Shown piece by piece: positions 10,232 to 20,800 of a stretch of DNA of 64,000 nucleotides. Position 1 is the first letter of the stretch, and the number at the start of each line of letters is the position of its first letter. The notes beneath the pieces were generated by a model. It did not search any database, was not told where the DNA came from, and saw only the letters and a program-made list of their open reading frames with translations. The stretch is from Desulfobulbaceae bacterium (GTDB lineage Bacteria > Desulfobacterota > Desulfobulbia > Desulfobulbales > SURF-16), in NCBI GenBank assembly GCA_020444175.1, contig JAHLLM010000013.1, positions 1 through 64,000 on the forward strand, in the 5' to 3' direction. Both the position numbers and the translations under genes were made by a program.

Positions 10232-10774
10232 TCAACCCTTTGGAGCAACAAACATCACCATCTGACGGCCTTCCATAGTGGGAGGCTGGACAATAACGGC
10301 GATATCTTCAAGTAATTCCCCGACTTTATTGAGAAGCTCTATGCCAAGAGTATCGGCGTAGACTATCTCCCGACCGCGGAATCGCAAGGTTACTTTTACT
10401 TTGTTTTTTTGACTTAAAAACTTACGGATATTTCGTACCTTGAAATCAAGGTCGTGTTTTTCAGTTTTCGGTCGGAGTTTAATCTCTTTTACTTCAACAA
10501 CAGCTTGTTTTTTCTTGGCCTCTGCCTGCTTCTTACTCTCTTCGTAGCGGAATTTACCGTAATCCATGATGCGGCAGACCGGAGGTTTTGCTGTTGCCGA
10601 TACCTCTACCAGATCAAGGCCGGATTCGTCGGCCTTGCCCAATGCCTCTTCTATGCCTAAAATACCAAGCTGAACACCATCAGAATCGATTACCCGAACC
10701 TCTTTGCTCCTGATCTGCTCATTTATGAGGGCTCTGACCTCCCGTCCACCTTTTACGCTTTTTTTTCTTTTGAT
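10232..10774 (-). CDS. infC: Translation initiation factor IF-3, probable non-canonical ATC start
   Basis: Track ORF (10642, TTG) lacks the conserved N-terminus. Manual extension gives IKRKKSVKGGREVRALINEQIRSKEVRVIDSDGVQLGILGIEEALGKADESG...; GGAGG lies 7 nt upstream of ATC at 10774; no in-frame ATG/GTG/TTG before the upstream TGA. Confidence 0.9.
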   Translation of the reverse strand: MKRKKSVKGGREVRALINEQIRSKEVRVIDSDGVQLGILGIEEALGKADESGLDLVEVSATAKPPVCRIMDYGKFRYEESKKQAEAKKKQAVVEVKEIKLRPKTEKHDLDFKVRNIRKFLSQKNKVKVTLRFRGREIVYADTLGIELLNKVGELLEDIAVIVQPPTMEGRQMVMFVAPKG

Positions 10775-10827
10775 ACTCTTACCTCCAATAAGTTTTCAAA
10801 CAATCTTCCAGGGTGAATAATGCCGTC

Positions 10828-12750
10828 CTACTCTCCGACAATACTTTCTTTCCTGATCAACCCTGCAAAATCAGACACGGACATGGGATCAAGATTCTTG
10901 CCATTACGCAAACGAACCGTAACCATTTCCGTATCTTTCTCCTTATCACCGATAATTATCATGTAGGGAATTTTAGCAAGCTGCGCTTCCCTGATTTTAT
11001 AATTTAATTTCTCGTTGCGGGTATCTTTTTCAACCCTGACACCAGCCACACGTAAATCGTTAAAGACTTTCTCCGTATAGTCGAGCTGGGCATCGGTAAT
11101 ATTCAAGACCTTTGCCTGAACAGGGGCCATCCACAATGGAAAAGCACCGGCATAATGTTCTATCAACACACCAAAGAAGCGCTCCAGAGAGCCCATCAAG
11201 GCGCGATGTACCATGATGGGTTGATGGTCCTTGCCATCTTCAGCGGTATATCCAAGCTCAAAACGTTCGGGCAGGTTGAAGTCAACCTGAATGGTTGAAC
11301 ATTGCCAGGAACGCCCCAGAACATCTTTAATTTTTATGTCAATTTTCGGCCCGTAGAAAACACCTTCACCAGGATCAACCTGGTAATCCAGACCTTTCTT
11401 TTCCAGAGCCAGCTTCAGGGCTTCGGTAGCTTTCTGCCAGTTGTCTTCCGTGCCGACGAATTTCTCCGGCTGGGTGGATAGATACACATCATAATCACTG
11501 AAGCCGAACGTCTTCAGGATGTGAAGATTTAAATCAATAATGTTAAAAATTTCTTCTTCCAGCTGCTCCGGCAGACAGAAGATATGGGCATCATCCTGAG
11601 TAAAGCCTCGAACGCGCATGAGGCCCTGCAGGGCACCGGTTCGTTCATAACGATACACGGTCCCAAGTTCGCACCAGCGGATGGGAAATTCCCGATAGCT
11701 TCTCTTTTTCGACTTATATATACCAATATGGAAAGGGCAGTTCATCGGTTTAAGCTGGTAGCTCACATCATCAATTTCCATGGGTGAGAACATATCCTCA
11801 ACATAGAAATCAAGATGGCCGCTGGTTGCCCACAGATCGCGTTTGGCGATATGCGGGGTATACAGCAGTTCATAGCCGTTACGATAATGCTCGTCCTTCC
11901 AGTAATCCTCGATAAGCTTCCTGGCAAGAGCCCCTTTGGGCTGCCAGAGTATCAGCCCCGGACCGACCTGTTCATTAATGGTAAAGAGTTCGAGTTCCTT
12001 ACCGAGTTTACGGTGGTCACGTTTTTTTGCTTCTTCGAGTTGAAACAGATATTTTTTCAGCTCTTTCGGGTCAAAAAAAGCAGTCCCATAGAGCCGTTGC
12101 AACATAACATTATTTTCATCGCCGCGCCAGTAGGCACCGGCAATGCGAATAAGCTTAAAGGCCCTCAGCAATCCGGTATGAGAGATATGCGGCCCACGGC
12201 AGAGATCAACAAAATCGCCCTGGCGATAGATGCTTACAGCATCGTCGGTAATTTCATCAAGAAGTTCAACTTTATATTTCTCCCCTTTGTCGGCAAAATA
12301 TTTTTTTGCCTCAGATAAGGGCATCATTTCACGACTGAAAGGCAGATTCGCGGCGGCAATCTCTTTGACCTTGGCCTCGATCGCTTCGAAATCATCGGGA
12401 GTAAAAGCCTCCTTCCGATCAAAATCATAATAAAAGCCGTCAGATGTTGCCGGGCCGATTGCCACTTTTATATCCGGACCAAACAGCTCAACAACTGCCT
12501 GGGCCATGACATGGGAAGCACTGTGCCTGAGGATGTCGAGCCCCTCGGGGGAGTCCTTGACAATCGGCTCCAATACGGTATCGGCATGCAAGGTCTCGGA
12601 AAGATCAAGCATCCTGTCGCCAGCCCGTGCAGCTAAAATGCGTTTCCGCTCTTTACTCGAAACAAGCGCTTTTATTGCTTCAGCGACGGTGCATCCTTCG
12701 GGAAGACTTTTTCCTTCCCCGCCTGCTATGCTAATCTGAAGATCTGCCAT
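10828..12750 (-). CDS. thrS: Threonyl-tRNA synthetase
   Basis: TGS domain start 'MADLQISIAGGEGKSLPEG', 'MNCPFHIGIYKS', 'MVHRALMGSLERFFGVLIEHYAGAFPLW'; ORF opens at 12795 but conserved start is at 12750. Confidence 0.97.
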   Translation of the reverse strand: MADLQISIAGGEGKSLPEGCTVAEAIKALVSSKERKRILAARAGDRMLDLSETLHADTVLEPIVKDSPEGLDILRHSASHVMAQAVVELFGPDIKVAIGPATSDGFYYDFDRKEAFTPDDFEAIEAKVKEIAAANLPFSREMMPLSEAKKYFADKGEKYKVELLDEITDDAVSIYRQGDFVDLCRGPHISHTGLLRAFKLIRIAGAYWRGDENNVMLQRLYGTAFFDPKELKKYLFQLEEAKKRDHRKLGKELELFTINEQVGPGLILWQPKGALARKLIEDYWKDEHYRNGYELLYTPHIAKRDLWATSGHLDFYVEDMFSPMEIDDVSYQLKPMNCPFHIGIYKSKKRSYREFPIRWCELGTVYRYERTGALQGLMRVRGFTQDDAHIFCLPEQLEEEIFNIIDLNLHILKTFGFSDYDVYLSTQPEKFVGTEDNWQKATEALKLALEKKGLDYQVDPGEGVFYGPKIDIKIKDVLGRSWQCSTIQVDFNLPERFELGYTAEDGKDHQPIMVHRALMGSLERFFGVLIEHYAGAFPLWMAPVQAKVLNITDAQLDYTEKVFNDLRVAGVRVEKDTRNEKLNYKIREAQLAKIPYMIIIGDKEKDTEMVTVRLRNGKNLDPMSVSDFAGLIRKESIVGE

Positions 12751-12859
12751 CTGAACGATTATTCCCGCTGTATATAAAAAAAAGTATCTATTCAACTAAG
12801 GCACGAAAAGGGGAAACCCGGACTCCGTGGGGTGCACAGCTGAATAGTAAAAAAAACAA

Positions 12860-12893
12860 TAAAACTTCGCAAACATACATTTGCGAAGTTTTA
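12860..12893 (-). terminator. Hairpin terminator downstream of tRNA-Val
   Basis: Perfect 14-bp stem TAAAACTTCGCAAA/TTTGCGAAGTTTTA. Confidence 0.6.
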
Positions 12894-12902
12894 TATAAGA
12901 AG

Positions 12903-12977
12903 TGGTAGGCGCGGGCGGGATTGAACCGCCGACTTCTACCATGTCAAGGTAGCACTCTCCCACTGAGTTACGCGCCT
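12903..12977 (-). tRNA. tRNA-Val(GAC), CCA encoded
   Basis: AGGCGCGTAACTCAGTGGGAGAGTGCTACCTTGACATGGTAGAAGTCGGCGGTTCAATCCCGCCCGCGCCTACCA; loop TTGACAT. Confidence 0.95.
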
Positions 12978-13119
12978 GCAAAATTTTCAAAAATTTATGT
13001 TACTAAACGGGAAGGAAATACCAATAAAGAGCCCTGATGTCAAGGATAATATGAATTTCCCAAAGCAACTTCAGTGAGCCACGTTTCCCTGAACTCTTTT
13101 CATCCCCTTCCTGAAAGGT

Positions 13120-13719
13120 TTAATACTTTTTTCTCGATTCAATGGCCCGGCCCAAGGTAATCTCATCAGCATATTTTATATCCATACCCATGGGAATACC
13201 ACAGGCAAGACGGGTCAACTTCACCTTTTTTGACTGAAGCCGATCGATGAGAAAAGCCGCGGTTGCCTCTCCCGGAACAGTAGAACTCGTGGCAATAAGT
13301 ACTTCCTTGATACCCTGCTTGTCAATACGATCTATCAAAGCCCCAACTTTAATTTCATCAGGGCCGATTCCATCCATGGGCGACAATACCCCATGGAGGA
13401 TATGGTACTGACCTTTAAACGTCCCTGTTTTCTCTATGGCCATAAGGTCCGCTGCCTCTTCAACAACGCAGACCAATGAAGGATCACGCTGCGGATCTGC
13501 ACAAATAAGACAGGGGTCTGATTCCGAAAAAGCAAAACAGTTGCTGCAGAGTTTTATCGCCTCATGAAGCTCGCTCAGGTTTCTGGCCAGAGACTGGGCT
13601 TCCACCGCCGGCCGACGCAGAAGATAAAGGGCAAGGCGGGTGGCGGTTTTCACTCCGACGCCGGGCAAACGATTGAGATCAACTATCAATCGTTCCAAGG
13701 CGGGCGGCACAACATTCAT
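13120..13719 (-). CDS. recR: Recombination protein RecR
   Basis: 'MNVVPPALERLIVDLNRLPGVGVKTATRLALYLL', CSNCF..CLIC zinc motif, Toprim 'LCVVEEAADLMAIEKTGTFKGQYHILHGVLSPMDGIGPDEI'; start set at 13719 rather than 13779. Confidence 0.96.
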   Translation of the reverse strand: MNVVPPALERLIVDLNRLPGVGVKTATRLALYLLRRPAVEAQSLARNLSELHEAIKLCSNCFAFSESDPCLICADPQRDPSLVCVVEEAADLMAIEKTGTFKGQYHILHGVLSPMDGIGPDEIKVGALIDRIDKQGIKEVLIATSSTVPGEATAAFLIDRLQSKKVKLTRLACGIPMGMDIKYADEITLGRAIESRKKY

Positions 13720-13726
13720 ATCATAC

Positions 13727-14044
13727 TCACCCGAACATGCCTGGAAGGTTGATGCCAAGTCCGCCGGTGAGTTTGCCAAGCTCCGCCTGGGTCATTTCCC
13801 GAGCCTGTTTCATGGCATCATTGACTGCCGCCACCACCAGATCCTGCAGCATCACAGGGTCATTTGGATCAATGGCTTCCTTGTCAATCTGCAGGGAAAC
13901 GACCTCAAACTTCCCATTGACAGTCACGGTGACCATGCCGCCGCCAACGGTTGATGTTATTGTTCTGCCTCCCAGCTCCTCCTGCATTTCACTCATCTGG
14001 TGCTGGAACTGCTGCGCCCTTTTTAAAATTGAATCCATGTCCAT
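13727..14044 (-). CDS. YbaB/EbfC family nucleoid-associated protein
   Basis: 105 aa; '[48 protein letters not shown]'. Confidence 0.95.
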   Translation of the reverse strand: MDMDSILKRAQQFQHQMSEMQEELGGRTITSTVGGGMVTVTVNGKFEVVSLQIDKEAIDPNDPVMLQDLVVAAVNDAMKQAREMTQAELGKLTGGLGINLPGMFG

Positions 14045-14119
14045 AATCTATCTACCTTGATCGATTGTTTTATTGGTTCGATTTGCTTTACTTATTCATT
14101 ACAGTCAACAGAACTCATT

Positions 14120-15934
14120 CTACCTGAATCTCGGTCCTGTTCTGATTGCAGCCACCTGGCCGCCGAAGATTTCCGTGGTCATCTGAACCAGAGGATCATT
14201 TGCCAAAGCGCGCCGCTCTTCCTTGGGTCCTACCTGTCCCTCCTCTATTCCCTCTTCGGTTTTGCCCCGCCTGGCGCCTATTTTCAAAAAAAATTCTTTC
14301 TGGAAAAAATCCTGGGCGTATTCGGTGAGATCCTTCAGATTATCCTTTTTCAGCAACAGGGTATAATCGGAGGGATTATCAAAACGTATAATGAGATCAT
14401 CCCCTTCTTCCCTCGGATTTTCACAGAGCCGTAAAACCTGGGCCATCCAGGGTTTCCTTTCCTTGACATATAAAGCGAATTTCTCCCAGTTGTTCCGGAC
14501 GTCCTTGATATGCAGAGGTGCAGCAGCGCGCTGTGATCCTTCCACAACACTTTCCTGCCGGGCCGTCACATTTTCTTCAGGCTCTTTTATTTCTTCTTCT
14601 TTCTTTTCTTCCTGAACCGGCTCCTCGACAGGTTTCTTTTCTTTCAGGATCTCGGGCGCCTTTTTAACAACCGGGGATAGCGGTTGACTGTCCGTCCGGC
14701 TCTGCGGCGCTGCGGGAACAACCTTCTTTTCCCTGACTTCGTGCTTTTCCTGTTTTACGGCAGCCGGTAAATCCTGAGGCGCAGGAACTCCCCCATCTTT
14801 CATCATTGCATCAAGTCGGGCCAGCAAGGTTGCGGCCGGCGTCACCTGACCTGCCTGTATTGCCTTGACAAAGGCCATCTCAAGAACAAGACGGGGGTGA
14901 GCCGAGTACTGCATCTCGGTCATGCCCTTGAAAAGGATCTGAAAAAGATGCGACAGGGTTTCGCTGCTCTGGCCGGCAGCAATTTCCGATAACTCGGCAA
15001 ATTCCTTGTCAGATATATCCAGCAATTTTTCCGGCTGCCTGCTGGTGCGACAGACCAGCAGTGACCTGAAGTAGTCGAGCAGATCAGATGCAAAACGCTT
15101 CAGATCAAGCCCTGCACCATAGGCCTTTTCAAGCAGCTCAAAACACTGGGGCAAATCGCCTGTAAGCAGAGCCTGGGCGAGATTTGAAAAAATCTTCCGA
15201 TCAACCAGCCCGAGAACCTGAACAACATCTTCATCCGTGACCTTTTCTCCGCCGAATGAAAAAACATGATCCAGCAGACTCAAGCCATCCCGGACGGAAC
15301 CGTCCGCCTCCCGGGTAATCAGCTCCAGGGCTTTTGCGGAAATTTCAACCTGTTCGTTTTGTGAAATTTTTTCAAAAAAGGCCATGAGAGCTGGAAACGG
15401 AACCCTTTTCAACTCATAGCGCTGGCAGCGGGATAGAATGGTGATGGGAACCTTGTGCAGTTCCGTTGTGGCAAACATGAAATAAACATGCTCGGGCGGC
15501 TCCTCCAGGGTCTTCAACAGGGCATTGAAGGCCTCGGTGGTGAGCATATGAACCTCATCAATAATGATAACTTTATATCGGCACTTGGTGGGAAAAAACC
15601 GGATATTTTCCTTGAGCTCGCGAATCTCCTGAATGCCGCGGTTTGAGGCACCGTCAATTTCATGGAGATCCACTGCAGCACCTGCGGTTATCTCCCGGCA
15701 CGACTCGCATTCATTGCAGGGTTTTTCTTCGCTGTCCGACTGGCAATTGATGGCCTTGGCCATTATGCGGGCAAGGGTTGTTTTCCCAACACCCCGCACA
15801 CCGGAAAAAATCATGGCATGGGCAACGCGTTTGCGCAAAAGGCCATTCTGCAGGGTGCGGACAACAGATTCCTGGCCCACCACATCTGCGAATGTCTGGG
15901 GGCGCCACTTCCGGGCGAGAACGAGATAGGACAT
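14120..15934 (-). CDS. dnaX: DNA polymerase III subunit gamma/tau
   Basis: 604 aa; 'MSYLVLARKWRPQTFADVVGQESVVRTLQNGL', 'GVRGVGKTTLARIMAKAINC', 'IIDEVHMLTTEAFNALLKTLEEPP'. Confidence 0.97.
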   Translation of the reverse strand: MSYLVLARKWRPQTFADVVGQESVVRTLQNGLLRKRVAHAMIFSGVRGVGKTTLARIMAKAINCQSDSEEKPCNECESCREITAGAAVDLHEIDGASNRGIQEIRELKENIRFFPTKCRYKVIIIDEVHMLTTEAFNALLKTLEEPPEHVYFMFATTELHKVPITILSRCQRYELKRVPFPALMAFFEKISQNEQVEISAKALELITREADGSVRDGLSLLDHVFSFGGEKVTDEDVVQVLGLVDRKIFSNLAQALLTGDLPQCFELLEKAYGAGLDLKRFASDLLDYFRSLLVCRTSRQPEKLLDISDKEFAELSEIAAGQSSETLSHLFQILFKGMTEMQYSAHPRLVLEMAFVKAIQAGQVTPAATLLARLDAMMKDGGVPAPQDLPAAVKQEKHEVREKKVVPAAPQSRTDSQPLSPVVKKAPEILKEKKPVEEPVQEEKKEEEIKEPEENVTARQESVVEGSQRAAAPLHIKDVRNNWEKFALYVKERKPWMAQVLRLCENPREEGDDLIIRFDNPSDYTLLLKKDNLKDLTEYAQDFFQKEFFLKIGARRGKTEEGIEEGQVGPKEERRALANDPLVQMTTEIFGGQVAAIRTGPRFR

Positions 15935-16020
15935 TGATGTAGGTGTAATTGATAATTATCAACTGATATATCAGTGAAGGCGCATATAAAATATATTTTT
16001 ATAGACAGCCAAAAAAATGA

Positions 16021-16119
16021 TAGCCAGGCACCCCCGCGGCACACAAAGGGGATTCATTACCGCTGCTTCCTCCCGGACCTGACGGGGTTCATGAGCCTCT
16101 GTTGCGCGGGACCCGGCTA
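16021..16119 (-). ncRNA. ffs: Bacterial small SRP RNA (4.5S)
   Basis: Minus strand carries GAACCCCGTCAGGTCCGGGAGGAAGCAGCGGTAA within a ~99-nt TAGCCGGGT...GCCTGGCTA hairpin; sits between dnaX and tRNA-Ser. Confidence 0.93.
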
Positions 16120-16188
16120 TCAAAACTCAATAATTCATCAAACAGAGTTTATCGGTGGTACCCTGATATATATGTTCTAAACAAAAAC

Positions 16189-16276
16189 TGGCGGAGAAGG
16201 AGGGATTCGAACCCTCGGTACGTTTCCGCACACCCGCTTTCCAGGCGAGCACCTTCAGCCTCTCGGTCACCTCTCC
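16189..16276 (-). tRNA. tRNA-Ser(GGA), CCA encoded
   Basis: GGAGAGGTGACCGAGAGGCTGAAGGTGCTCGCCTGGAAAGCGGGTGTGCGGAAACGTACCGAGGGTTCGAATCCCTCCTTCTCCGCCA; long variable arm. Confidence 0.95.
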
Positions 16277-16350
16277 ACAACATTTCTGCTGGAAGCCAGA
16301 TACCTTACTAACAAAGTTAACTTTTTTAAAGAGGAATTTTACAGTCGCCT

Positions 16351-16812
16351 TTATTTTTTTCTTCTTTCCCTGAAAAAGTCTTTCAGAATAAGGGAGCACT
16401 CCTGGCCAAGGACTCCTCGCGTCACTTCCACCATATGATTCAGTCTGCCGTCCAGTCCGACCTCATAGCAGGAGATGACCCCGCCAGCCTTGGCATCGTC
16501 CGCACCAAAGACAAGACGACTCACCCGGGCATGAACAAGAGCCCCTGCACACATAACGCATGGTTCGATGGTGACATAGAGCGTTGTATCCAGGAGACGG
16601 TAATTCTCCAGAAGTTCTCCGGCCCTGCGCATGACAAGAATTTCCGCATGGGCAGTGGGATCATTCAGCTCAATGGTCCGATTGCCGTCCCGGGCAACAA
16701 TCTTGCCTTTGGAATCAATCAGTAACGCCCCAACCGGCACCTCTCCCCTGTCCGCGGCCATTCGCGCCTCATCAAGGGCCATGCGCATGTAATCCCGATC
16801 ACTCTGGGGCAC
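16351..16812 (-). CDS. tadA: tRNA-specific adenosine deaminase
   Basis: 153 aa; 'DPTAHAEILVMRRA', 'LYVTIEPCVMCAGALVHARVSRLVFGADD'. Confidence 0.96.
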   Translation of the reverse strand: MPQSDRDYMRMALDEARMAADRGEVPVGALLIDSKGKIVARDGNRTIELNDPTAHAEILVMRRAGELLENYRLLDTTLYVTIEPCVMCAGALVHARVSRLVFGADDAKAGGVISCYEVGLDGRLNHMVEVTRGVLGQECSLILKDFFRERRKK

Positions 16813-17722
16813 TCGACTCTTCCCGCTTCTGCTTGTTGGCTAAATTAGCGGCATGCCAGCCGGCAACACAGCCTTCACCAACCGCCTTGGCCATCTGCCA
16901 GGGAGGCCCCGCAATATCACCAGCTGCATAGATACCGATAATGTTGGTCTCCTGCCTCTTATTCGTATCAATATAAGAAAAGGTTTCCATATCAAGCTGC
17001 ACACCTATGGTGGTGGCAAGTTCCATGGCCCCTTTTGCTCCAAGCTCGATGAAAACACCCTCAACATCAACGGTACTGTCATCTTCCAGCAGAAGCTTCT
17101 CAACGGTGTTTTCACCAACTATTTCTTTCACCCATGTTCCTTCATGGATGACAACCTCGCTTTCAGAAAGCTTTTGCGACAAGTCGGAAGATACATCAAG
17201 TTTTTTGACAATCAGATGCACCTCAGAGGCGTATTTGAGCAGGGTGAGGGCGCCGTCAACCGCTCCACTTTCGTTGCCCACAACTGCTACCTTGGCATTC
17301 CGATAAAAATTGGCGTCACAATCAACACAGTAACTGACACCTCTTCCTGCCAATTCCTTTTCGCCGGGAACTTTCAGTTTTGTTTTATGAATTCCCGTTG
17401 CCAGAATAAGGGTCCGCCCCTGATAAGAACCGCCCTCGGTTCGCACCTGGAAAAAATCATCCTGCTGTTCAAGCCCCAGCACATCCTCTTCAACAAAGGA
17501 GGCGCCAAATCGCCTTGCCTGATCAAGACCGACTTTGACCATTTCGTGTCCATCGGTAACGCCGTCCACACAGAGATAATTCTCCACATGGGCTCGATAA
17601 ATAGCACTTTTTTCAGGCCGCCCGACAATAAGCACGGAGGCCTTTTTCCGCACGGCATGCACTGCTGCCTGCAGCCCGGCAGGACCGGCACCGATAATGA
17701 TGACATCAATAAGTTCCGACAT
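16799..17722 (-). CDS. Thioredoxin reductase-like FAD/NAD(P)-dependent oxidoreductase
   Basis: 307 aa; 'DVIIIGAGPAGLQAAVHAVRKKASVLIVG', 'YCVDCDANFYRNAKVAVVGNESGAVDGALTL', 'GIYAAGDIAG'; CVDC in place of the usual redox CxxC. Confidence 0.9.
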   Translation of the reverse strand: MSELIDVIIIGAGPAGLQAAVHAVRKKASVLIVGRPEKSAIYRAHVENYLCVDGVTDGHEMVKVGLDQARRFGASFVEEDVLGLEQQDDFFQVRTEGGSYQGRTLILATGIHKTKLKVPGEKELAGRGVSYCVDCDANFYRNAKVAVVGNESGAVDGALTLLKYASEVHLIVKKLDVSSDLSQKLSESEVVIHEGTWVKEIVGENTVEKLLLEDDSTVDVEGVFIELGAKGAMELATTIGVQLDMETFSYIDTNKRQETNIIGIYAAGDIAGPPWQMAKAVGEGCVAGWHAANLANKQKREESSAPE

Positions 17723-17884
17723 AGTTTACTCCTGAAAAAAATTATTAAAAATGAAAAATCATTCTCTTTTAAGTTTGATCCATACCCAAATCTGGGTATG
17801 TTAATTCGATACATTAATTCGGCTTTATCGTCTTGTCAAAAAACAAATCAGCAACTTAACACTTAAAATAATCCAGAAATCCCA

Positions 17885-20800
17885 ATGTACTTTCTCGCCG
17901 ACCTGCACATACACTCTCCATATTCCCGCGCCACCAGCAAAACAAGCAACATTGCCGGTCTTTATGCCTGGGCTCGAGTCAAAGGCATCCACCTCATCGG
18001 GACGGGCGACTTTACCCATCCCGGTTGGTTTAAAGAGCTGCAGGACAGCCTTGAACCGGCGGAACCGGGACTTTTTAAGTTAAAAAACGACAAGGTGCCC
18101 CCTGCCTTTGAACAGGTAACTCCTGAGAATATTAATGTCCGCTTTGTCCTCACCTCTGAAATAAGCTCCATTTACAAACGCCATGACAAGGTCCGTAAAA
18201 TCCACAACATCCTCTTTGCGCCGGACTTTTCCTCCGTGGAAAGAATGAATAAACGTCTGGCCGCCATAGGCAATATCGAGTCGGACGGCAGGCCTATACT
18301 TGGCCTTGATTCACGCAATCTCCTTGAAATTCAGCTTGAGGAAATACCTGAAGGCTTTCTTGTTCCGGCCCATATCTGGACGCCGTGGTTCTCCCTTTTC
18401 GGATCAAAATCAGGTTTTGATTCCATTGAGGAATGTTTTGGCGATCTGTCTTCCCATATTTTTGCCCTGGAAACAGGCCTTTCATCCGATCCGGACATGA
18501 ACAGGCTTATTTCCGCCCTTGACCCCTATACCCTTATTTCCAATTCAGACTGCCACTCTCCCGGCAAACTTGGCAGGGAGGTAAATTGTTTTGAGTGCAA
18601 TCTGGATTTCTTTTCAATGCGTGAGGCTTTGAAAGATCCGGGCAAGGGATTTAGCGGCACGGTGGAATTTTTCCCTGAAGAGGGCAAATACCATATGGAC
18701 GGCCACCGCAAATGCAACGTAAGCCTTGAACCCCGGGAAACGAGGATGAGGCACAACATCTGCCCGGTCTGCGACAAACCGGTCACCGTTGGTGTCAGTC
18801 ATCGCGTCATGGACCTGGCTGACAGGGATGCCCCCTTTTACCCTGAAGGATCACCAACCTTCAGAAGCCTCATCCCCCTCCAGGAGGTTATCGGCGAAAT
18901 AATGGGGAGAGGCCCGGCAACCAAAGGTGTCATGAGTCAGTACCAGAAGGCTATTAACCGCTTTGGCTCCGAATTCAACATTCTTCTTAATACCCCGACA
19001 GAGGACATCCAGACGCTTTCACCACTCCTTGCCGAGGCTGTAAAGCGCATCAGGACCAACAAAGTCATACGCCAGGCGGGCTTTGACGGGCAGTTCGGCG
19101 TCATTCGGGTTTATGAAGAGGGTGAAATAGATCACCTTTCGGGCAAGGCCAGGCTTTTTGATGATATAAAACCGAAGAAAAAACAGCTAATTGCCCCCCC
19201 GAGCACTCCTCAAAAGATTCTTTTCCCTCCAACTAAGCCTAGACAAAAAAACACGTCTTCCACTTTGCCCGCCACCAACCCTGAACAGCAGAGTGCCATT
19301 GAAAGCAGCTCACCACGCATCATTGTGTCGGCAGGGCCGGGAACAGGAAAAACCTTTACCCTGGTCTGCCGCATTCTGCATCTCTTAGAAACAAGAAAGA
19401 CCCCGGCAGATAAAATTACGGCCATTACCTTTACCAACAGGGCGGCAGACGAGGTGAAAGAGCGGCTCAGAGCAAAAGCAGGCGAGCAGGGGGAAACGGT
19501 TTTTGTCGGCACCTTCCATAAATTTTGCCTCACGTGGATGCAGGCAAAAAATCCCGAACTGAAAGTGATCGGGGATGAAGACAGAGCGCTCATTATCAAA
19601 AAACTCTTTCCCCATGAGAGCAACCGCAATAGAAAAACAACCGGCCGCCGCATAACCGATTTTTTTCTTTCTTATCCTGACCCGGCGGCGTCCCACGATG
19701 AAGATATCGCATCCTATATACATGAACTGAAACAATGCAACGCCATAGACCTGGAAGCCATTGTTCCTTTTTTCGTCGAACTTCTTGAAACAGATGAAGA
19801 ACTGCACAAAAAAATTGCCGAGAGTGTCCTTCATCTTTTTGTGGACGAGTTTCAGGATGTCAATCGCGCCCAATTTGAGCTTGTCCGGAAAATAGGTCAT
19901 TTTGCCAAAATATTCGTCATAGGTGACCCGAATCAGGCGATCTACGGGTTCAGGGGCAGCGACCTCAATTTCTTTTTCCGCTTCGCAGGTGAGGAAAACA
20001 CAGAGAGCCTTTCGCTGACCAGAAATTACCGTTCAGCGTCACATATCATTGAGGCGGCCGCAAAACTCATCAGCCACAACCGGACAAGAAATGACACCCA
20101 GCTTGCGCCCCAGAAAAATGAACACGGCGAGATACACTATTACCAGGCACCTTCCGACAAGGCGGAAGCTGAGCATGTGGTGAAAGAAATAGAAAAAATC
20201 ATGGGAGGCATTTCAAGTTTTTCCATGAACTCAGGACGCTCCAGCGGGCAGGAAAACGAATACAGCTTCAGCGACATCGCCATTCTCTACCGTCTCGGTC
20301 GCCAGGCCGACAGCCTGGCAACCGCTCTGCAACGAAGAGGCATCCCCTTCCAGCGTGTAGGAGGACGGCCATTTTTCATGGAAAAGGATTTAAGGGGACT
20401 TTCCCTGTGGATTCTGACTGCTGCCGAGCAGGCAGGTTTTGCAGAATACCTTGGGCTCTGCCGGGAGGTTCCGGGGATAGGCGACACCACACTCAGCTCC
20501 CTGGAAAATAATCTTTCGGTAACAGGCAACGATTTTTTCAAGGACGCACTCAATCTGTCACTTCCTGTCAGAAGCAAGACGAGTCTACGGCTCCTGTCTG
20601 AATCGCTGCAGCGCTTTCGGAAAGAATCGGAACAAAGTCTGGTTCAGGCCCTGCAGCCTGTTTTCAATCTTTTTAAAAGTAATCCTGATTCAGAAAACGG
20701 ACAACGCTTTCTGCAACTGGCCGGAGCATTTGGAGCACTGCAACCCTTTGCCACCCATCTTCGGGAAAACGAGCGAACAACAATCTACGACAACAGGGCC

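Noticed and set aside
14285-14310. Homopolymer run near the 3' end of dnaX as a possible gamma/tau frameshift site
   Set aside because: Run lies in the last part of the gene (tau C-terminal region), too late to generate a gamma-like product; no supporting SD or stem-loop identified.
16853-17866. 337-aa plus-strand ORF
   Set aside because: Antisense to the thioredoxin reductase-like gene; translation has no recognisable domain and the opposite strand has clear family signatures.
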